This document shows, piece after piece, positions 60,491-64,000 of a stretch of DNA of 64,000 bases (positions within the stretch are counted from its first letter, which is position 1; every line of letters begins with the position of its first letter). The stretch covers positions 28,884,471-28,948,470 of the forward strand of contig CM034244.1 of the NCBI GenBank assembly GCA_019916065.1. The letters run 5' to 3'. The position numbers and the translations under genes are program-made. The notes below the pieces were generated by a model. The model was not told the DNA's origin. It was given only the letters and a program-made list of their open reading frames with translations, and made no database searches. This DNA comes from Vitellaria paradoxa (Eukaryota > Streptophyta > Magnoliopsida > Ericales > Sapotaceae).

Positions 60491-60521
60491 ATTTTCTATA
60501 ATGTCATTTCTTGTAATGACC

Positions 60522-61660
60522 ATAGGAATAGGTCTTCTATATAGAGTACAATAATATTCTATAATGTATTTATTATATGACTCAATCCAATCTTAGGTGA
60601 GATTAGCTTGGAACTCATAGTTTCCTAATTCATTTAAAAATTGAATTTTGTGATCTCACTAACTCCCTTGGAATATTAGGAAACTTTCTTTAAGTATCCT
60701 TTAGTATATAAAATTCAAAATTCTAGATAAAATAAGATTGTTATTCAATTATATATTTTATAATACAAAATTGAATTTTGACACTTACTACTATAAACCT
60801 AACAGTTTTGGTATTTTTTGAAAGGAGTATTTCGCATTTGATTTTTAACTACCAAGCAACTAGAACCCCTTTCGGTACAGAGAAATATAATAGAAATCAT
60901 GAAGTATTACCAATCAACTAGAACTCTATTTGGTATATAGTCTAATAAAATATTATTTTCATACCATAATTATGTGTTATATTAAAAAATTGTTTTATAT
61001 TTATTTAAAATATTACTTTATTTAAAAGAATAACATAAAATGGTAGTATAAAATAATTATAGCCTTTCTACTAAAGTAGACCAACGTTAACGCACTTCCC
61101 TTTTCTTTCTAGGTTGCATGGAAACGTAAAAAGTTATTGAAATCCGATTGTCATCCAACCTTATTTATCGTTACTTTTTTCTTAGCTTTCTTTGAAAACA
61201 CTGTTGCAAGTTAGCTGCTTTCAAAGCCAATGTGAAACAAGCTTGTGCATCTTGGTAATCTAATACTAAGATTAAGATAGAAGTTTCATTGTTATTTGTT
61301 TTTTTTTTTAAAATATAATCTAAAACAAAATTTGATTCCATAAAACATCGAAAGGTGTACATATATAAAAAAAAAAATGTCAACTTCATAAATATCGTGA
61401 GTGTTTGGAGTTCTTTTAATAGGTAAAATAACATGAACACGTACGAATCATTACAAAATTTAAATTTTTTACTTACAGCACGAATTACGTGTTGGGGATC
61501 CTCACCCATTAATATTCCCTCTTGACCCATTTATTACCATCTTTTTTCCCAGATGGTCTTCCCTCATTTATATTGATGTATTGTTATTAGCCACCTCATT
61601 TATATTAATGTATTGATTCAGCCAAAACACATTAATATCTACCTACCTCCCTTTGACCAC
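60522..61660. other. Spacer between the CACTA and the right-hand copia
   Basis: AT-rich; duplicated phrases such as CTAGAACCCCTTTCGGTA / CTAGAACTCTATTTGGTA (about 60853 and 60918) and CCTCATTTATATTGATGTATTG (twice at 61560-61615). The 119-codon minus frame at 61171-61530 has no recognised motif and looks non-coding. Confidence 0.45.
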
Positions 61661-61900
61661 TGTTGATAAAAAAAGGGAGGAGGTTTGTCTGTAGAAAAAA
61701 AAAAAAAAAACTGGGTGATACTCTAGTTCAGATAATCCAGAAAGAGAGAGAGAGAAAGGCAGAATTATTTTGTATTTACTATTGTGATCATATAGTGGAT
61801 TTTGTTTCCTGCCCGTGGATGTAGGCCAAGAGTGCCGAACCAAGTTAATTTGTGTGTTATTGTAATATTTTCTTTTATTCTGCTTTAATTTTCTCTCACA
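61661..61900 (+). repeat. Presumed 5' LTR of the right-hand copia
   Basis: TG...CA boundaries chosen from TGTTG at 61661 and CTCACA immediately before the primer site. No second copy is available to verify it. Confidence 0.5.
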
Positions 61901-61902
61901 AG

Positions 61903-61914
61903 TGGTATCAGAGC
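61903..61914 (+). promoter_or_regulatory. Primer-binding site (tRNA-Met), exact
   Basis: TGGTATCAGAGC, two bases after the LTR end. Confidence 0.9.
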
Positions 61915-62194
61915 CGGATTAGGGTTATTTGGCGTAAAATAATCTGATTTTTTTTTCAAAAAAAAAATAAATAAATAAAATAATTTGTTCCAATCTGATT
62001 TTGGAGGTCATTTCATTGTAAAGTTTATCGAGACGAATTCAACGGTTCAAACGGTGTTTCAATCAGAACCCAGACGTGCCCACAATCACTTGTGGAAGTT
62101 TGTCGGAAATTTTCGCCGTTGCCAGAGAAGACAGTCTATAGGTTGTGGAGAAGGTAATACAATAAATACCTTATATTTATTTTCTTTTGGTGAA

Positions 62195-62290
62195 AGTCCA
62201 TCAAAAGGTGTCTCCAGTCCAGTTGGTTCTACACCCCTTGTTCTATCCAAGAGGTTGGGTGTTCGAATCCCTTTCGCTACAAAAATTCTT
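62195..62290 (+). other. tRNA-like segment in the copia leader
   Basis: GTCCAGTTGGTTCTACACC followed by GAGGTTGGGTGTTCGAATCC resembles a tRNA D-arm and T-arm (TTCGAAT loop). The acceptor stem and anticodon arm do not pair convincingly. It may be a tRNA relic captured by the element, or coincidence. Confidence 0.35.
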
Positions 62291-62319
62291 TTGTGAGAAA
62301 AGAAATCCAAGGGGCCACG

Positions 62320-62525
62320 TCAGCCACCAGATCTGACGCCATCACAGTTGACGCATCATCAAATCAGAAGCCACGTCATCTGCCACACCATCAGAGTAAA
62401 CTGCCACATTAGTCTCATAACAATAGCCACATTAGCAGTCACGTCATCAGATCAATTGCCACATCAGTTGTCACGTCATCAGATCAGACTGCCACATCAG
62501 CAGTTGGGGCCCACTGCCACTTCTG
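62320..62525. repeat. Short CCACATCAG/CACGTCATCAGATCA repeats in the leader
   Basis: GCCACGTCAGCC, GCCACGTCATC, GCCACATTAG, CACGTCATCAGATCA (twice) and GCCACATCAG (twice) recur in loose tandem with a period of about 20-35 bp. Several contain ACGT. Confidence 0.65.
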
Positions 62526-62878
62526 TAAGATTTGTGATATTTGTATTCTGACACGTGGTAAAAGTGTTGTAATCACTCAGTAATAAAAGGACACGTGGCA
62601 CACACACCAACATAATTTTTCTGAGTCAGTCAATCACTGGCTGACACGTGTCCCCCCATTTGATTGTGTTTGGCTATTTTATCCCTCTGCTAGAGAAAAA
62701 TTTTTGAAACTGCAGAAAGCCCTAGAAAAATTTAAAAAGTTTTAAAAACGCCCTTGAAAAATTACAGATTTGCCCCTATTTTCTTGAAATTTGTCATTTA
62801 GGCCCTCCTAAAGTTTTTTACCCTCCCAGACATTTTTGTAAAGTCTATTTCAGTAAATTCCAACCCTAAATTGGTGAA

Positions 62879-64000
62879 ATGGAGGACTCACATAGTGGCA
62901 TACCTAAATTAAACTCATCCAATTATCCAATTTGGAAGCCACTAATGGAGGACTTACTTTATTGTAAGGATTTGGCTGACCCAATTGAAAATAAAGGGGC
63001 TAAACTGACTGACAGAAAAGATGAAGAATGGGTTAAGATAAATAGAAAAGCAGTGGGGATGATAAGACAACAAATTGATATAAGCATTTTTCATCATGTG
63101 GCTAAAGAAACTGATACTTATGAAATTTAGAAAAAGCTTGAAAATATGTATGAGCATAAAACTGGCTGAAATAAAGCACTGTTAATGCGGAGGCTCACTA
63201 ATCAGAAGTACATGGATGGTAGCTCTATGACAGAACATATGAGCAATTTCCAAAGTCTGGTGAATCAGCTTGCTTCTGTGAATAAGGTGTTGGATGATGA
63301 AATACAGGCTCTTCTTTTGATAAGTACTTTGCCTGATAGTTGGGAGACTCTAGTTGTATCTCTCAGTAACTCAGCTCCTGGAGGATTAATGACCATGGAA
63401 ATGGTTCAAGATGCCTTATTGAATGAAGAGGCAAGAAGAAAGGAGATGGGCTCTTAGTCATCTCAAGCCTTTGTCACAGAGAACAGAAATCAAGGGCGAG
63501 GCAGGAGTAAGAGTAGACACCACAGAAATAATTTTGACCGGAGCAAGTCCAGAAGACGTTGCCAGTCCAGAAATCGCAGCCAATCCAGACCCAGGTATAG
63601 ATGCTACCACTGTGGTGAAGAAGGCCACATGAAGAGAAATTGTTGGAAACTGAAGAGTGAACAAAGACAAGGGGGCAACATGGAGAAGAAAGAAGACAAC
63701 AATACTGCGGTGACAGCTGAAGATATTGTCTTATTATCACTTGAAGAAGATCAATGCCTTCAGGTAACAGATTCAACAGTTGAATGGATTGTGGACACTG
63801 CAACTTCATTTCATACAACTCCTGACAAGAACTTCTTTATCTCTTACAGAGATGGAGACTTTGGTGTTGTAAAAATGGGTAACGCCAGCTATTCCAAGAT
63901 TGTTGGAATAGGAAATGTTTTTGTTCGCACCAGTGTAGGTTGTTCAGTACTACTGAAGGATGTGAGGCATGTTCCAGACTTGTGCCTCAATCTAATTTCT
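62879..64000 (+). pseudogene. Copia gag-pol, one frame with three in-frame stops, truncated by window edge
   Basis: A single frame from ATG 62879 (MEDSHSGIPKLNSSNYPIWK) to the window edge, broken only by TAG 63128-63130, TGA 63167-63169 and TAG 63455-63457. Order: gag core (LMRRLTNQKYMDGSSMTEHM; LPDSWETLVVSLSN), basic RS-rich linker, complete zinc knuckle CYHCGEEGHMKRNC at 63602-63643, and protease start WIVDTATSFHTTP near 63785-63823. In the protease the usual D-S-G-A is D-T-A-T, so the catalytic aspartate stays but the glycine is lost. The run ends HVPDLCLNLIS, the usual stretch before the integrase region. With no frameshift this is the youngest-looking gag-pol here, but it is not translatable through the stops. 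Confidence 0.9.

Larger units (their letters stand above)
38376..60518 (-). mobile_element. 22-kb CACTA (En/Spm-like) transposon carrying nested elements
   Basis: Left terminus CACTACTATAAACAGG (38376). The right terminus on the other strand is CATTACAAGAAATGACATT (from 60518), a mutated CACTACAAGAAA end. A 3-bp ACC duplication flanks it exactly (38373-38375 and 60519-60521), as expected for CACTA. Palindromic GACCGCCTTGAGGCGGTC-type motifs lie near both ends. Transposase genes TNP2 and TNPA/Ptta-like lie on the minus strand, so the 5' side is on the right. A second CACTA element is inserted at 40061-51822; without it the element is about 10.4 kb, a normal autonomous size. Confidence 0.85.
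61661..64000 (+). mobile_element. Ty1/copia retrotransposon entering from the right edge
   Basis: Presumed 5' LTR 61661-61900 (TGTTGATAAA ... TTCTCTCACA), an exact primer site, a ~960-bp leader, then gag-pol running off the window. The phrase GCCCGTGGATGTAGGCCAAG at about 61813 and the following GCCGAACCA are typical of copia LTR ends. The 3' LTR is not in the window, so the LTR start is only a best guess. Confidence 0.85.

Noticed and set aside
62195..62290. Functional tRNA gene
   Set aside because: The T-arm is tRNA-like but acceptor and anticodon stems do not pair.

Overview
This is a 64-kb piece of plant nuclear DNA, very probably from a flowering plant and probably a dicot. The sequence is AT-rich and built almost entirely of transposable elements inserted into one another. 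The evidence is one intact plant-type glycosyltransferase gene, plant copia retroelements with the initiator-tRNA-Met primer site, CACTA transposons with TNP2 and Ptta/En-Spm proteins, a Cassandra element carrying 5S rRNA promoter boxes, L1-type LINE tails and tRNA-derived SINEs. I found no rRNA or functional tRNA gene, no CRISPR array and no organellar insert. All boundaries, repeat alignments and splice sites were read by eye; no search or alignment program was run.

Left part (1-19600). A large imperfect foldback (arms about 1-3800 and 4020-4700) has been repeatedly invaded. Four LTR-like blocks of one family (238-2440, 4701-8706, 9256-19431, 10470-12926) lie in both orientations. Each has TG...CA ends and a 5-bp target duplication but no internal domain, so I read them as solo LTRs of a long-LTR family (possibly Ty3/gypsy Tat/Ogre-like). 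One contains a second LTR-like block and a SINE-like insertion; another contains both a sister copy and a 5.3-kb minus-strand copia element (13268-18588, TSD ATACA).

Middle part (19600-38370). A 663-bp tandem duplication and about 4.5 kb of AT-rich DNA precede the only recognisable host gene, an intronless GT29 family gene closely resembling Arabidopsis GALT29A (26646-27824). It has a CT-repeat 5' leader and a 23-codon upstream ORF. Its 3' flank carries a 385-bp tandem duplication. A decayed copia element (30834-35426) and a hAT element nested in another inverted-repeat element (35964-37985) follow.

Right part (38370-64000). A 22-kb CACTA element (38376-60518, TSD ACC) carries two minus-strand genes: a decayed TNP2 transposase (54320-57660) and a six-exon TNPA/Ptta-like gene whose reading frame appears intact (52013-54114). 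A second CACTA element (40061-51822) is inserted inside it. That one contains two LINE remnants (one broken by a SINE), a hAT MITE with a perfect 8-bp TSD, and a gag-only LTR element, which itself contains a complete Cassandra element and a Cassandra solo LTR. At the right edge a copia element (about 61661 to beyond 64000) enters with a gag-pol frame broken by three in-frame stops.

Apart from the GALT29A-like gene and possibly the TNPA-like gene, nothing looks capable of making a full-length protein. The main interest of the window is the legible insertion order.
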